Shown: positions 39,901 through 50,643, counted from the stretch's first letter. The stretch: 64,000 nucleotides of DNA from Semisulcospira habei (GCA_036245525.1 BTPG01000005.1:372001-436000), one strand, 5' to 3'. Made by a program: numbers and translations. The notes: generated from the letters alone by a model not told the origin.

Positions 39901-39925
39901 AGATACAAGGACAATGAAAAAACTT

Positions 39926-40314
39926 TTTTTTTAGTAATAGTCTGGTGGTGGTGGTGGAGCTGATGGGGTTAAATAGTTAGGTGGCATGGCATTCTACGCA
40001 TTACGGGTGCTGGTGCCGGCACAGGTGAAACAACCCACTTACTACCCACATGTATTAAGTTGTAGGGCACGTTATTTACAGGTGGAGTAGGTACAGTAAC
40101 ATCACGTAGCTGACCAAGTTTAGGAATCTGTCTTTCACCGTCTTTCATGTCAACAATTACTTTCCGCTTGTACATACCAGTTGAATCAAGTTCAAAACCA
40201 TATATTTCTCCAATTTCCCCTTCCTTCTCTCAAAATCCTGTACATCTGCCAAATCTTTCAACTCTGTTACTGGACATGCAACTGGTATGATTCTCGGCTT
40301 TGGACCACCACTCA
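39926..40314 (-). pseudogene. Polinton small proline-rich protein (frameshifted)
   Basis: Starts MSGGPKPRIIPVACPV at 40314 after a TTATAAAAA context. The frame changes near 40200 to MYKRKVIVDMKDGERQIPKL and again near 40000, after which the natural-looking end reads MPPNYLTPSAPPPPPDYY. The proline-rich tail contains two PPxY motifs (PPNY and PPDY). Function unknown; I infer a virion or accessory protein from its place beside the penton gene. Confidence 0.5.
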
Positions 40315-40336
40315 TTTTTTATAAGCAAAAATAAAA

Positions 40337-41044
40337 TTATTTAATTTCCAACACAACACTAAAATCATGCATAACAACTGGTTTGTCATCCTGATTAGTT
40401 ACAGATATACTCAGTGACTCAAAGAAACTAGAACCTAATTTCTTAAACTGCGCAGGAAATCTAACAACTACACTTTCACAATAGGGTGCAGTTCCAGTCG
40501 GCACACATTTCAACAAAGTTGATGGCTTTCCATTATGAACATTCTCAGTTGTGTTTAGTTCTTTCAAATAAACATTTAGCACTGTGTGTACTGACAAATT
40601 GACAGGGCGTTTTCCAGTTATTTTAAGATTTTTGGTCTTCATTGTTATAATACCAAACATAGCTTCATCTAAATCATCTGATCTCCACCAATCTTCGTCA
40701 ATATAAAATCCAAGTAAATATGCAAATCTATCTGAGATCTTTAACCAATTTTGTGTCGGAAATTCTAATGTAACAAGTAGGTTAGCCGGATTTAAAGTTG
40801 CTTTAATTTTAAATTTACTTTGAAACCATTCAGCTATAGTACAAAAGTCATAATACCCAGGCGGTAAAGCTTCAGTTTTATTATCAAGATTTACTTTATT
40901 ATATATATCATCTTCTACATTAAACCATTTTACTGTGTAGAACATTTCATGGATAGCTACAGTCTTGCTACCATCACGATTATCAATCCCATTAGTTAAC
41001 CACACTGGTTTGCTTGTGTCAAGATTTGTTAAGGTAATAAACAT
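40337..41044 (-). CDS. Polinton penton-like (single jelly-roll) protein
   Basis: Open frame of 235 codons starting at 41044 in the context AATAAAAATG. The C-terminal half follows the strand pattern of Polinton/adintovirus minor capsid (penton) proteins: NLSVHTVLNVYLKELN, then LLKCVPTG, SVVVRFPAQFKKLG, FESLSISVTNQDDKPVVMHD and FSVVLEIK at the end. Length agrees with the family. It would form the pentameric vertex of the capsid. It diverges from the plus-strand gene at 41071 across only 26 bp. The call rests on recalled family pattern; no search was possible. Confidence 0.62.
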   Translation of the reverse strand: MFITLTNLDTSKPVWLTNGIDNRDGSKTVAIHEMFYTVKWFNVEDDIYNKVNLDNKTEALPPGYYDFCTIAEWFQSKFKIKATLNPANLLVTLEFPTQNWLKISDRFAYLLGFYIDEDWWRSDDLDEAMFGIITMKTKNLKITGKRPVNLSVHTVLNVYLKELNTTENVHNGKPSTLLKCVPTGTAPYCESVVVRFPAQFKKLGSSFFESLSISVTNQDDKPVVMHDFSVVLEIK

Positions 41045-41070
41045 TTTTATTATCTCATATAAAAAGAAGG
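41045..41070. promoter_or_regulatory. 26-bp divergent promoter between two Polinton genes
   Basis: Both start codons (41044 minus, 41071 plus) are separated by TTTATTATCTCATATAAAAA plus six bases. The minus side reads AATAAAAATG; a TATAAAAA box faces the plus gene. A promoter this short suggests a virus-like, initiator-type signal. Confidence 0.45.
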
Positions 41071-42308
41071 ATGGAATTTAAATCACCAACCATTACCACT
41101 ACAAACGCATTTCAATTTAATGTGAATGCCAAATATAATGTTGCACCAACTTATGAACAGAAAATAATTCAACTAAACCAGCTTGATATTGCTGTGTCTG
41201 AACAAGATCTATTCCAAGTCAAAGTACCAAATCCATTTGATCATTACGTAAACCCTCCAATAACAGACGACTCAACTGCAAGAAAGTGGTCTTCAAGTCC
41301 ACTACAGATGTTTCAAAACCAAATTAACTTTGCTATACTATGCTCAACTACAGGCTGGGTGTTTCATTTACAGACTATTTGAATCACTCAAACAAACTGA
41401 TTAAGTCTGTGTATCGTTTTCATGTTTATTACCAGCTTAGACATATTTTGTCAGAACTGCATACCCCACTACCAACTGAATCCAGTTTCAACAGGTTTAA
41501 TAACCCTATGGATATGAAAGCGTTTGAACGCATCTGTAATGAATTTAACATCAGTACAAAGTATGACTTCACACAAAAACTTGATGATCACAATGGTATG
41601 GGTACATTGTATTATGCTATGAGTCACAGACAATACCCACAAGATTACTACCCTGGTTACACTTCATTCTCATCTAAATCACAAGTCTGGATAGGTTCCA
41701 TTGAGCAGAAGCAGTCTAATGCGTGGACCACATTTATTTTAGATAAAACTGACGGGTTTACTCAAGCAGGAGTCGAGCGTGTCAATGAGTCTATCAGAAC
41801 ATATGTCTGGTGTATACTAGGAGCACAATCACTAACAAAATCAAATATTTTGAATGGAAGTGGCAAATTTGAAGCACAAAAACAATTTCTCGCAAACCTG
41901 GAAGATTCAATTAATTCAACAGTCGATCTCCCATCAAGCATACAACGCTACCAAGACGTACTCAGATATGCCAGATCAAAAGTTGACTTTGTAGTTGGCA
42001 TCGGGTTATACATGTTACCATCTGACCTTCAACTCCAAATGGGTACAATAACAAATTATAATAATGAAATCATTGTTGCAGGTGTTGGTCAGAAATTAGG
42101 ACTCAATCAATCTGTAAACTTGGGGGCCACAACCACACATGTACAGTCATTAAAATTATTACAGACGGTAACACCCCCGGCACCGGCCCCAACACCAGTG
42201 CCCATACAACCAGTACAGTCAACCCCTGACACACATGAGTCAGAGAGAACTGCATTGGTAATAGGTCTCACTGGATTAGGAGTATTACTTCTTTATCTGT
42301 TTCATTAA
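41071..42308 (+). pseudogene. Conserved Polinton structural protein with C-terminal membrane segment (one frameshift)
   Basis: Starts MEFKSPTITTTNAFQFNVNA at 41071. The frame changes near 41335-41345, where ACTATG repeats look like a small duplication, and continues to 42308 with YRFHVYYQLRHILSEL, RYQDVLRYARSKVDFVVGIG, LYMLPSDLQLQMG and NNEIIVAGVGQKLGLN. A Pro-rich stretch precedes a C-terminal hydrophobic helix (LVIGLTGLGVLLLYLF). About 410 residues in all. The RYARSKVDFV..GLYM..SD pattern recurs in Polintons of several invertebrates as I recall. Function is not established; I infer a virion component. It overlaps the convergent gene at 42285 by 24 bp. Confidence 0.6.
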
Positions 42309-43514
42309 ATACCCTGTGATTAACCCCCCTACTGTCACCAAAAATACCCACACATGCTCTGCCATAAAACCAACTACCTTTGCTGTAGTAGTGATAAGCC
42401 AACTAACAACAGTGCCAATTATGCCGGGCAAAGCATCCACTGCTTTCACAGCCAATTTTTTAAGCAAGTCTGATATGTGAGACAGTTGTTTCTTTACCCA
42501 TGACTGTAAATCTTTTGGGTCTGTTGGAGTCGGTGGGCCTGGCGGTGCTGGAGGCAGAGAACCACCAATCCCGGTTCCAGAAACAGCCAACACAACAGTA
42601 CTGATAATAAACCCAAGAGCAGTAATTAAACTAGCAATTGTAATACCCTGCTCTCTGAAAAGCGTTTTCAATCTCTCAGCCAGAGTAGTGTCTTCGTGAA
42701 GTATTTTCTGAATAGTTTCCCTAATTCTGTTGACCTGTGATTTTAGTTTTTGTCTTCCAATACTAATCGTTTCTAACCGCCCTGATCTTTCTATCTGCAA
42801 ATCATTTAATCTGTGTTGTATTCTTTCTTTCATTTCTGTGTCAAGATTCCCATTGTCTGCGGTAGCCAGTTTCTCTTTTTCACGTTCTATGTGTTTATCA
42901 AGCTCACCTAGTTTGGCAACATTATTTACCATCTCACCTCTTATCGTCTGCAGTGATTTATCCAACCCTATAATCTCCCGCATTGACAAAGGTGGATCAT
43001 CTATTGTTTTCATAGCATCATTTAATTGTCCTTCAGTAAATGAGGTTTCTTGTATCACTGTGTTTGCTATTTCTGGTAGGCTTGTTACTGGTGCCATTTC
43101 AATTTGTTGCCCTGTTGGTAACTTTGTTTGCGTGTCGTGAAGCACACTAACCAGTCTAGGTGTGACAGGAGACCCCCCAATTCCAAGGTACCTTGCCAAC
43201 CCAGAGTTACCACCGACTTCACCTTTAATTGTACTTAAAGCTCTAAACTTAGAAGGATTGTTTTTATGTGTTAGATTTATTTTCCCTGTGTCTGTATTTA
43301 CAAATAAGTGTCCTTTATCATATTCAAACTGGTTAGGATCTATTACATCTGGGCGCGCTCCAACACTGTCATAAAATAAGTTTACTTTGTCTTTTAACAG
43401 TTCATGATGCATACTAGAAGTAGTTACCATTCCAGTCATATCTGTGATACTGGTATCTGAGACATTCATGTCATCCATTTCAAAATCTTCATGATTAAAT
43501 CCTCCCGCTGCCAT
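42285..43514 (-). CDS. Polinton conserved coiled-coil/membrane protein
   Basis: Intact frame of 409 codons. The N-terminal part has FYDSVGARPDVIDPNQFEYD and INLTHKNNPSKFRALSTIKG. The middle (about residues 150-265) is predicted coiled coil, rich in E, K and L (LDKSLQTIRGEMVNN, HIEREKEKLAT). Then comes LAERLKTLFREQGITIASLI, a motif I recall from many Polinton proteins, a hydrophobic helix (residues about 287-305), a Pro-rich linker (LPPAPPGPPTPTDP) and two more hydrophobic segments near the C-terminus. Likely a capsid-internal or membrane-interacting virion protein; function unproven. It diverges from the capsid gene across 40 bp. Confidence 0.72.
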   Translation of the reverse strand: MAAGGFNHEDFEMDDMNVSDTSITDMTGMVTTSSMHHELLKDKVNLFYDSVGARPDVIDPNQFEYDKGHLFVNTDTGKINLTHKNNPSKFRALSTIKGEVGGNSGLARYLGIGGSPVTPRLVSVLHDTQTKLPTGQQIEMAPVTSLPEIANTVIQETSFTEGQLNDAMKTIDDPPLSMREIIGLDKSLQTIRGEMVNNVAKLGELDKHIEREKEKLATADNGNLDTEMKERIQHRLNDLQIERSGRLETISIGRQKLKSQVNRIRETIQKILHEDTTLAERLKTLFREQGITIASLITALGFIISTVVLAVSGTGIGGSLPPAPPGPPTPTDPKDLQSWVKKQLSHISDLLKKLAVKAVDALPGIIGTVVSWLITTTAKVVGFMAEHVWVFLVTVGGLITGYLMKQIKK

Positions 43515-43554
43515 TGTTTTATTAATTTATTATTTTTTATTGTGTATAATAAAA
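43515..43554. promoter_or_regulatory. 40-bp divergent promoter at the capsid gene
   Basis: Pure AT-rich spacer between start codons at 43514 (minus) and 43555 (plus). The plus side reads GTATAATAAAAATG, the minus side AATTAATAAAACAATG. It shares the AATAAAA-ATG signature of the other Polinton genes. Confidence 0.5.
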
Positions 43555-45236
43555 ATGACACAGTCTTACGGATCAAAGTTAGACCCATACAGAAAACTAC
43601 GTGAGCCTCTGGGTGTTAAGGGCATAAGACAATCAATCGTCATCACAAACAATCCAAGTACCATAGACCAGAACCAAACACTTACAGTTAAGTTTCCAAA
43701 CCTAGGTCCCAGTGACGTTATTGTTCCTGGCACTGCACGCCTAGCATTTAATATTGAACTATCATCAGACGCAGATGTAAACAGAACACTGGTTGACAAT
43801 CTTGGCAGAGCAATTGTTAGAACTATTAAAGTAAAACTTGAAGGACAGGAAGTGTTTAGTCTTGATGACTCCGATGTATTCTACTGTTACAAAGACCTTT
43901 GGCTTACAAGAGAAGAACGAGAAGATCGTATTTACCAAGGCATACAGTCAGATAATGTTTGTAAACTTAGAATCGATGCTGGAGATAAATCAACATCAGC
44001 AGCCCAGGACGTTATAATGGCCGAAACATATGGAACCAGATTTTACATTCCACTTGAGTTTGAAATCCTAACAGCACACTTGCCTTATTATCAAGGGGCA
44101 CTGAATGACCGTCTGAGCTTTGAACTAACTTTCAATGACTACTCCAAAGTTATAAAATCATCTGATCTCAGTGCAACATACAAGATCTCTAACATTTCTT
44201 TGGAATATGAAATTGTCACACATACTGAACTAGCCAGACTCATTCAAAATCAGTACCAGTCAAGACTTCCAATTTATTATGACAGGGTGATTAGACATAG
44301 TTTAATACCCAAAGACAAGAGTGACCCAATGTGGAACATAAACTTGAACACACCTGCCAGGTCACTGAAAGGTATACTTATGTTGTTTGTTGAACCAGCA
44401 GGCCCATACAAACGGGATTCAGAAAAATTCTACAATCCAAAGATTACACATTTGTCTTGCACAATCGAAGGCCGTCCTAATCAAGTGTATGCTTCAGGTT
44501 TGTTACCTTATCAACACTACGATGAGATCACAAAGTATTTTGCAGGTGGAAGGATTAGAGATAAACCTGCAAACATTGTGTGTAAAGATCTACATCTGTA
44601 TGACGTAAGGATTGGTCAATACCTTACAAATAAGTATGCTCTTTGGTTAGACCTTCGCAGTACAGATGATGATTACCTTCATGGGTAAGGTCGAACTGTT
44701 GAGAACGGCAGTGATGGAATAACAATTCAAATACAAAAGAAGGTTGATTGATTGATTGATTGTACATTGCTTAACGTCCCGACAGCAACAAGGCTTTCTC
44801 AGGACGTGCCTGCACTGCTTGTGGAAAAAAAAAACTAAACAGAACATTGAATGTATGTTGCCAGCCGGTCAAATGCATTAAATAAACCTAACACATGGGG
44901 CCCAAATAAAGCTAAGACCATTTAGCAACACACATCCAATATCAAGAGCTACAGGCAGTGCAGACAGTAGGGAGAGTTTTAAAAAGGCAAATACAGGTGA
45001 ATGGACAAAGGGTAGACAGAAACACATGCCCCAGAATAGAGAGAAAAACCCACCCTGTGGGGCTGACCAGGGTGACCATGGGAACTAAAAAATACCTAAC
45101 CCCACCCAAGTCCCCCAGGACAGACCCGGGTGGGGCCAAAAGAAGGTTGAAAAAGCCGAAGCAATAAATATATATTTGTACCTGATATGACGCACAACTC
45201 AATATACAAGACAGTAAACTGAGTGGACACATATAT
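43555..45236 (+). pseudogene. MCP: Polinton major capsid protein (double jelly roll), 3' end disrupted
   Basis: Main frame 43555-44688 (about 377 codons; I prefer ATG 43555 in AATAAAAATGACACAG to the upstream 43540). Recognisable stretches: YRKLREPLGVKGIRQSIVI, TLTVKFPNLGPSDVIVPGT, RTIKVKLEGQEVF, DLWLTREEREDRIYQGIQ, FYIPLEFEILTAHLPYYQGA, and LKGILMLFVEP near the end, all typical of Polinton/adintovirus capsid proteins that build the icosahedral shell. The frame breaks near 44688. A SINE3 copy then splits the C-terminal tail, with AAAAGAAGGTTGA duplicated at 44735-44747 and 45138-45150; the tail resumes after it up to about 45236. Functional capsid is unlikely from this copy. Confidence 0.85.
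44748..45137 (-). repeat. SINE3 copy 2 inside the capsid gene
   Basis: About 390 bp, 3' end at left with (TTGA)n, flanked by a perfect 13-bp duplication AAAAGAAGGTTGA. Same body as the copies at 13588 and 53680 (ACATTGCTTAACGTCCCGAC, GCAGTGCAGACAGTAGGG, ACCTAACCCCACCCAAG). Confidence 0.9.
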
Positions 45237-45258
45237 TAAAATTATATTGTGTATTAAA

Positions 45259-45868
45259 ATGAACCGTAGCTTAATGACCCTTGACCCACACTGTGGATTG
45301 TTTTGTGGGGCGACAGGGTGTGGGAAAACTGAATTTGTTCTTAACCTATTACAAACAAGATACATACACCACTTTGAAAACATTGTAATATTTTGTCCTA
45401 CAATCAAACACAACAAAGCTTATCATAACCGTTTATTTATTTGGACTGACAGTAACATATACTTAGTTGACCCTGAAAAGAAACTGAATGACTACCTACA
45501 ATATTTTTACAAGCAATTTGAAGGACAGTCAACATTGTTTATTGTTGATGACTGTTCTGCAGAGAAAGACATTGTCAAGAAGAGAAACACTAGCAGAACT
45601 TGCTTTTAGTGGCAGACATGCAAACATCAGTGTATGGATTCTCACTCAAAAATATAATGCAGTACTGAAAGATTTTCGAGAGCAGTTAAAGTTTATCTGT
45701 TTGTTTTACTGCAAGGATCGTGACAGCTTTGAAGACTGTCTCAGAGAGAATGATGTCATCCCAAATAAGCATGAACGTGATGATGTAAAAAATAAACTGA
45801 AATCAACTAAGCATCTAAAGCTTATTTTAAAGACAGATCAGCCCACAGGGTATGGGTTAGTAAATTAA
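45259..45868 (+). pseudogene. ATP: Polinton packaging ATPase (one frameshift)
   Basis: FtsK/HerA-superfamily ATPase that would load DNA into the capsid. Starts MNRSLMTLDPHCGLFCGATG at 45259; Walker A GATGCGKTEF (about residues 18-27); Walker B TLFIVDDCSAEK at about 45532-45567. The frame shifts at about 45570-45600 and continues with LAELAFSGRHANISVWILTQ and KYNAVLKDFREQLKFICLFY to the stop at 45868. The conserved Gln after LT fits the sensor of this family. The total of about 203 residues is normal for Polinton ATPases. One indel separates it from an intact gene. Confidence 0.85.
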
Positions 45869-45894
45869 TTTATTCTTTTGTTTGTCCAATAAAA

Positions 45895-46239
45895 ATGACA
45901 GACGGACAAATCATACAAGTGCTTGATATCTCACACTGCTTCAAAGATGTTATGCACTTTACTGACTTAATATCACCCAAACAGACTAACATAAGTCTTT
46001 CAGCACCATCAGAAATATATGCTACATATAGTGTGACTTTGGATTATGTCAATGAGCTTCCAGATGTGGAGCGCATGACAGTTGATTTAAAGACACCTAC
46101 TTTTAAAGTTTATGATACCAACTATGGTTGGTTAGGAGAAGTTTGTTATAGCATATTTAAACAACTGGGCAAACTAAATGTTTATATTAACAGTGTTACA
46201 GTTAATAAAGTGGTATTACACAAGGTGAGCCAGCGGTAA
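45895..46239 (+). CDS. Unknown 114-aa Polinton protein
   Basis: Intact small frame in the context CCAATAAAAATGACAGACG, 26 bp after the ATPase stop. No recognised domain, no signal peptide or membrane helix. It begins MTDGQIIQVLDISHCFKDVM and has an alternating hydrophobic C-terminal half suggestive of beta strands (KLNVYINSVTVNKVVLHKV). It lies between the ATPase and the polymerase and has its own start signal, so it is likely a real gene. Confidence 0.55.
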   Translation: MTDGQIIQVLDISHCFKDVMHFTDLISPKQTNISLSAPSEIYATYSVTLDYVNELPDVERMTVDLKTPTFKVYDTNYGWLGEVCYSIFKQLGKLNVYINSVTVNKVVLHKVSQR

Positions 46240-46275
46240 TATTTTTTATTTTATTATTTTGTCCGACAAATAAAA

Positions 46276-49200
46276 ATGACGGACAATGTTCAAAACCCTG
46301 GCTCATCAAGCTTAAGAAACGTGTTTCACACAACAGACTTGCCTATATCTAATACTAACAATGTCTATGAATCAATAGAAAACTCTTTTTCTGTCATACA
46401 AGATAATCTTCTTACAGGCAGTGTGAAGATTCAGATTGTTGCAAAAATAGAATTCACTAGCGTAGACGGTGAAGTGATTGTATCGTATATCTCAACAAGA
46501 CAACACACAGTTAACACAAGAAGGGAATTAGAGAACGTGTTTAGAGACAGACTATTACCTGACTTCCTCCAAGCAATTGACAGTGCAAAAATGAAGGGGT
46601 CTGGTTGGCACGAAGGTCATGTACATGAACTACAACTAAAGCAGTCAAGGTATCATCCTATATTAGGTAAAGCATGGATACCACTGCCAACAGAGGTTGC
46701 AAACAAAAAGGCTGTTGTTAATATCGTGGTGTGTGCTTGCTAAACTACACTTTGTAAAAATAAAACCTGAACGTGTATCTAACTACACCAAATTTGTAAA
46801 TGAACTCAACTTCAGTGGCATTGAGTTCCCTGTTAAAATAGAGGACATAGATTTGTTTGAAAAACTAAATCCTGGTATATCTGTAAATGTGTATGTGTGG
46901 GATAATGAGTCTGTTGGCAAGTTACAACCCATTAGAGTATCACCACTTGCTCCAACATATGGGCAGTCAGAAGATAAACATGTTGACATGTTATTAATCG
47001 GCCCTACCAGTGATGACAATAACTTTCACTACACAATTATCAGAAATATGTCACGACTAATTCATGGGCATACAACAAAACACAATGGCAAACAGGAAGT
47101 GTGTAAAAGATGTTTACAAAGATTTTCTTCTATTGCAGTGGCACATAAACACGTTTTACACTGCAGATCAGCTGATGACATACAAACTGTACTTAAGTAT
47201 CCAGATCCTGGTAGTCAAGTTTATTTTAAGAACTATGGGAACCAACAAAAGCTGCCGTTTGTAGTGTATGCTGATTTTGAATCATTAGTAGTACCATATG
47301 AAGGTCCTGTTCCAGAGTCATTACCAAAGACTGTAAAGTTGAGTGACCAAGTGGTGTGTTCTTTCGGTTACATTCTTGTTAGGTCAGACGGACAGCATTC
47401 AGAACCCGTTATCTACAGGGGAGAAAATGCAGCATGTCTGTTTTTAACAGAAATGAGACATCTGTATAGTCAGGTAGTACAGTATCTCACAACATGTCAG
47501 ATGCCTTTGATGATGACAGAAGAAGACAAACTAAAATTTGATACAGCTGAGACGTGTTGGATTTGTGAACAAGCCCTCCAGGGTGATAAAGTTCATGACC
47601 ATGATCACATAACTGGGCGTTACAGAGGTGCTGCACATAACAATTGTAACTTGTTATTAAAAACAGATCCTAAGACATATAAGTTACCAATCGTTTTCCA
47701 CAATCTCAAAGGATATGATTCACACATTATCATGCAGGCTGTAGATGAGTCTTACAAAAACATTAGTTGTATTGCCCAGACAACTGAAAAATACTTGAAT
47801 TTTAGGTTAGACAAATTAGCATTTTATGACTCCATGCAACATTTGTCTTTAGGTCTTGCTAGTCTGGCAGAAGGACTGACTGAGTATCCAATAACAAGTA
47901 AATATTTTGAGCCAGACTTCATTAAGAAAGGTGTGTATCCGTATGAGTACATTGATCACTGGGTTGTGTTTGAAGAAACAAGACTGCCACCAAAAGATAA
48001 ATTTTATTCTACACTAACTGGAAAAGATATTTCTGACTCTGAATATCAACACGCTCTTGATGCGTGGGGAAAGTTAGGATGCCAAACAATTGGTGACTAT
48101 CATGACCAGTACTTGAAAGCAGACGTTTGTTTACTAGCAGACGTATTTGAAAGTTATCGTGAAAAGGGTTTGTTACACTACAGTCTTGACCCTGCTTGTT
48201 ACATAACTAGTCCTGGCATGACATGGGATGCATTTTTGAAATCCAGCAAGATATCTATAGACCTGTTGTTGGATCGTACGATGGGTGAAATGGTGGAACG
48301 CGGATTGAGGGGTGGTATTAGTATTGCAGCAAATAATTATGCCAGAGCAAATAATAAATATCTGGACGCCTCGGACTTTGACTCCTCAAGGTCAAGGTCA
48401 TTCATTACGTACCTTGACGCGAACAATTTGTATGGCTGGGCGATGTGTGAGTTATTGCCCTTGAAAAACTTTTGTCTGTATGATTTGTCACAGTATGATG
48501 TAACAGAGTCAGGGTTAACTAACAATATTATGAATCTTGACCGAAACGATCCGAAGGGTTGGATCTTTGAAGTCGACCTGGAGTACCCACACCATCTACA
48601 TGATTACCATAATGATTATCCCTTAGCTGTTGAGAAAATGAGTATGACAGGGAAAAAAGAAGACACTAAACTTGAACCAAATTTGAATGACAAATTCAAT
48701 TACGTTTGTCACTACTGCTTGTTACAGTTTTACATCAGACACGGGTTAGTACTAAAGGAAGTTCACAGAGGAATTCAATTTGATCAAAGTGCTTTCATGA
48801 AAGATTACATAATGAAAAACACAACCCTCCGTGCAAGGGACGGCAACACTGCATTTGACAAAGACTTCTTTAAGCTTATGAACAATGCCTGTTTTGGGAA
48901 GACTATGGAAAATCCTCATCACCGCAAAGATGTGAGATTAGTCACAACTGAATCGGGTGCAATTAAACTTACAGATAAGCCACAGTACACTGGGTACAAA
49001 GAGTTTCATTCATCATTGTATGCAGTGTCACTCAAAAAAAAAAGATTGTTAAACTGGACAAGCCAGTATTCATTGGTATGGCAATTCTTGAGTTGTCAAA
49101 ACTGTTGATGCTTGAATTTTATTATGATTACTTTAAACCAAAATATTCTGAGTGTCATCTGCTATACACTGACACTGACTCTATGATCATTGATGTGTGT

Positions 49201-49729
49201 ACTGAAGACTTTTATAAAGACATGAAAACAGAGTTACACATGTATGACACGTCTGACTACCCTAAAGATCATCCACTGTTTAGCACACAAAACAAGAAAG
49301 TACCTGGTAAGTTTAAGGATGAACTAAATGGTGTGCCAATAGTTGAGTACGTTGGACTGAGATCCAAAATGTATTCTATACTGCACCAAAAAGGTAGTCA
49401 GTCCAAAGCCAAAGGAATAAAAAAAAAACAGCAATAAAAAATAAAGACATTGGTCATGAACATTACAAGCAAGTATTAGATGGTGCATTAATGCCTGATT
49501 ATCCAAACAAGTCACTGAGATCAAACATAATCTTGAAATGATTCAAACACACAAAAAGTCACTTGCAGTTGGGGACACAAAGCGTGTGTTTCATAGTAAA
49601 GAAAAAGCTTATGCACCTGGACATTACAGGCTCAAGTTATCTGAAGACATAGCCGATGAACTGGTTGATGAATTAATTAATGAGTTAGTTACTGAAATGA
49701 GTAACGGTGTCTGGGGGAATAATCTGTAA
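46276..49729 (+). pseudogene. POLB: Polinton protein-primed DNA polymerase B (several frame breaks)
   Basis: The N-terminal segment starts at 46276 (AATAAAAATGACGGAC) and ends in a frame break near 46730, where the usual KKAVVNI...WCVLA junction has lost about 8 codons. The main frame (about 46730-49040) shows exonuclease motifs VVYADFESL (47264), HNLKGYDSH (47699) and YLKADVCLLADVFE (48112), an inserted zinc/His block CWICEQ...HDHDHITGRYRGAAHNNC (47555-47650) like endonuclease VII, and polymerase motif A YLDANNLYGWAM (48410). A shift in the A-run at 49035-49045 leads to motif C YTDTDSM (49164). Further shifts at about 49420-49440 (A-run) and 49525 precede the C-terminus ending at 49729. Family polymerases replicate the element by protein priming. 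This copy cannot make a full enzyme unless the indels are assembly errors. Confidence 0.88.
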
Positions 49730-50643
49730 TTCTTCTCTGACAAATGCCCTCTGTGGCGCAGGGTTGTACAGGTAATATATTGTTGCGTCTGGACCGGGAA
49801 CTATTTTTTTTATATTGTGTACAGACGTTGACCAGATGGGGTCTGTTGCCCTGCGTCTGTCATCGTTTTCAGCCTCCCCTGGTTGATATAAATATCTCAC
49901 CTGTTTAGTAAAATAAACTTGTGTCGGGTGCTGGGGTTGGGGTTGTTTTTGGGTCTGCAATTGTTTTCAATTTAATATCATCAGCAGGCTTAGGATGGCC
50001 TTCATTATTCATTGCTTTTATCACATGTGGTAATCTCTTTACCCACTCTGTGTTCCTGGTGTCATGCATGAGTTCCTTTGAATACTGGTAACTGAAAAGT
50101 CTTTCTGATAACTGTTTGTTAAAGTTTTCTACAATTGCCTGTGATCTGTGTACACCTGGAATGCCTCGTCTGACTATTACGCCATGCTTCGCAAATAACT
50201 GCACCTTTGAATTCTGATCCGTCATCAACTTGAACAAGTCTGGGGTATCTTAAAGGGCCTCGACTATATATTTTTGATAATGCTGTAGCAACTGTTGTAG
50301 CTGTTTTGTCAGATATGGGTTCAGCATCTTTATACCTTGAAGCAATGTCAACAACAGTTAGTGCATACTTATATCGTTTCTTTTTTATTGTATCATGTGG
50401 TAGGAACAGGAGGTCCATTTGATGCGTGTCATTTGGTGTTGTGATTTCAAAATGGGGTCTAGATATCTTTCTTGGCGCAGGGAGATATATTTGCCAAATT
50501 GCTTGTCTCTGTAACCATTGTTTGACTTGATTAAATGTTATATCTCCGCCCACAGCGGCATGTAATTTCTGAATAGCTGTTGCTCCTTTCCAGTACCCTG
50601 ATGGGGAGTAATATATTTTCGATAGTTTATTTTCGGCTGCCAT
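49685..50643 (-). pseudogene. INT: Polinton retroviral-type integrase (frameshifted)
   Basis: Starts MAAENKLSKIYYSPSGYW at 50643. The zinc-binding-like N-terminus is replaced by the Polinton-type GYWKGATAIQKLHAAVGGD helix region. The rve catalytic core follows with HQMDLLFLP (first Asp, about residue 77) and VQVDDGSEFKGAV (second Asp). The frame shifts near 50190-50215; the third catalytic residue is the Glu in SQAIVENFNKQLSERLF. A second shift near 49920-49950 leads to a C-terminal SH3/chromo-like part (VRYLYQPGEAENDDRRRATD, RAFVREELQIIPPDT). It inserts the element's ends into DNA. The gene converges on the polymerase with a 45-bp overlap. Confidence 0.87.

Noticed and set aside
46276..46743. 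A separate 155-aa gene upstream of polymerase B
   Set aside because: Its end (LPTEVANKKAVVNI) is the usual N-terminal part of Polinton polymerase, followed directly by the rest in a shifted frame; I count it as the polymerase start.
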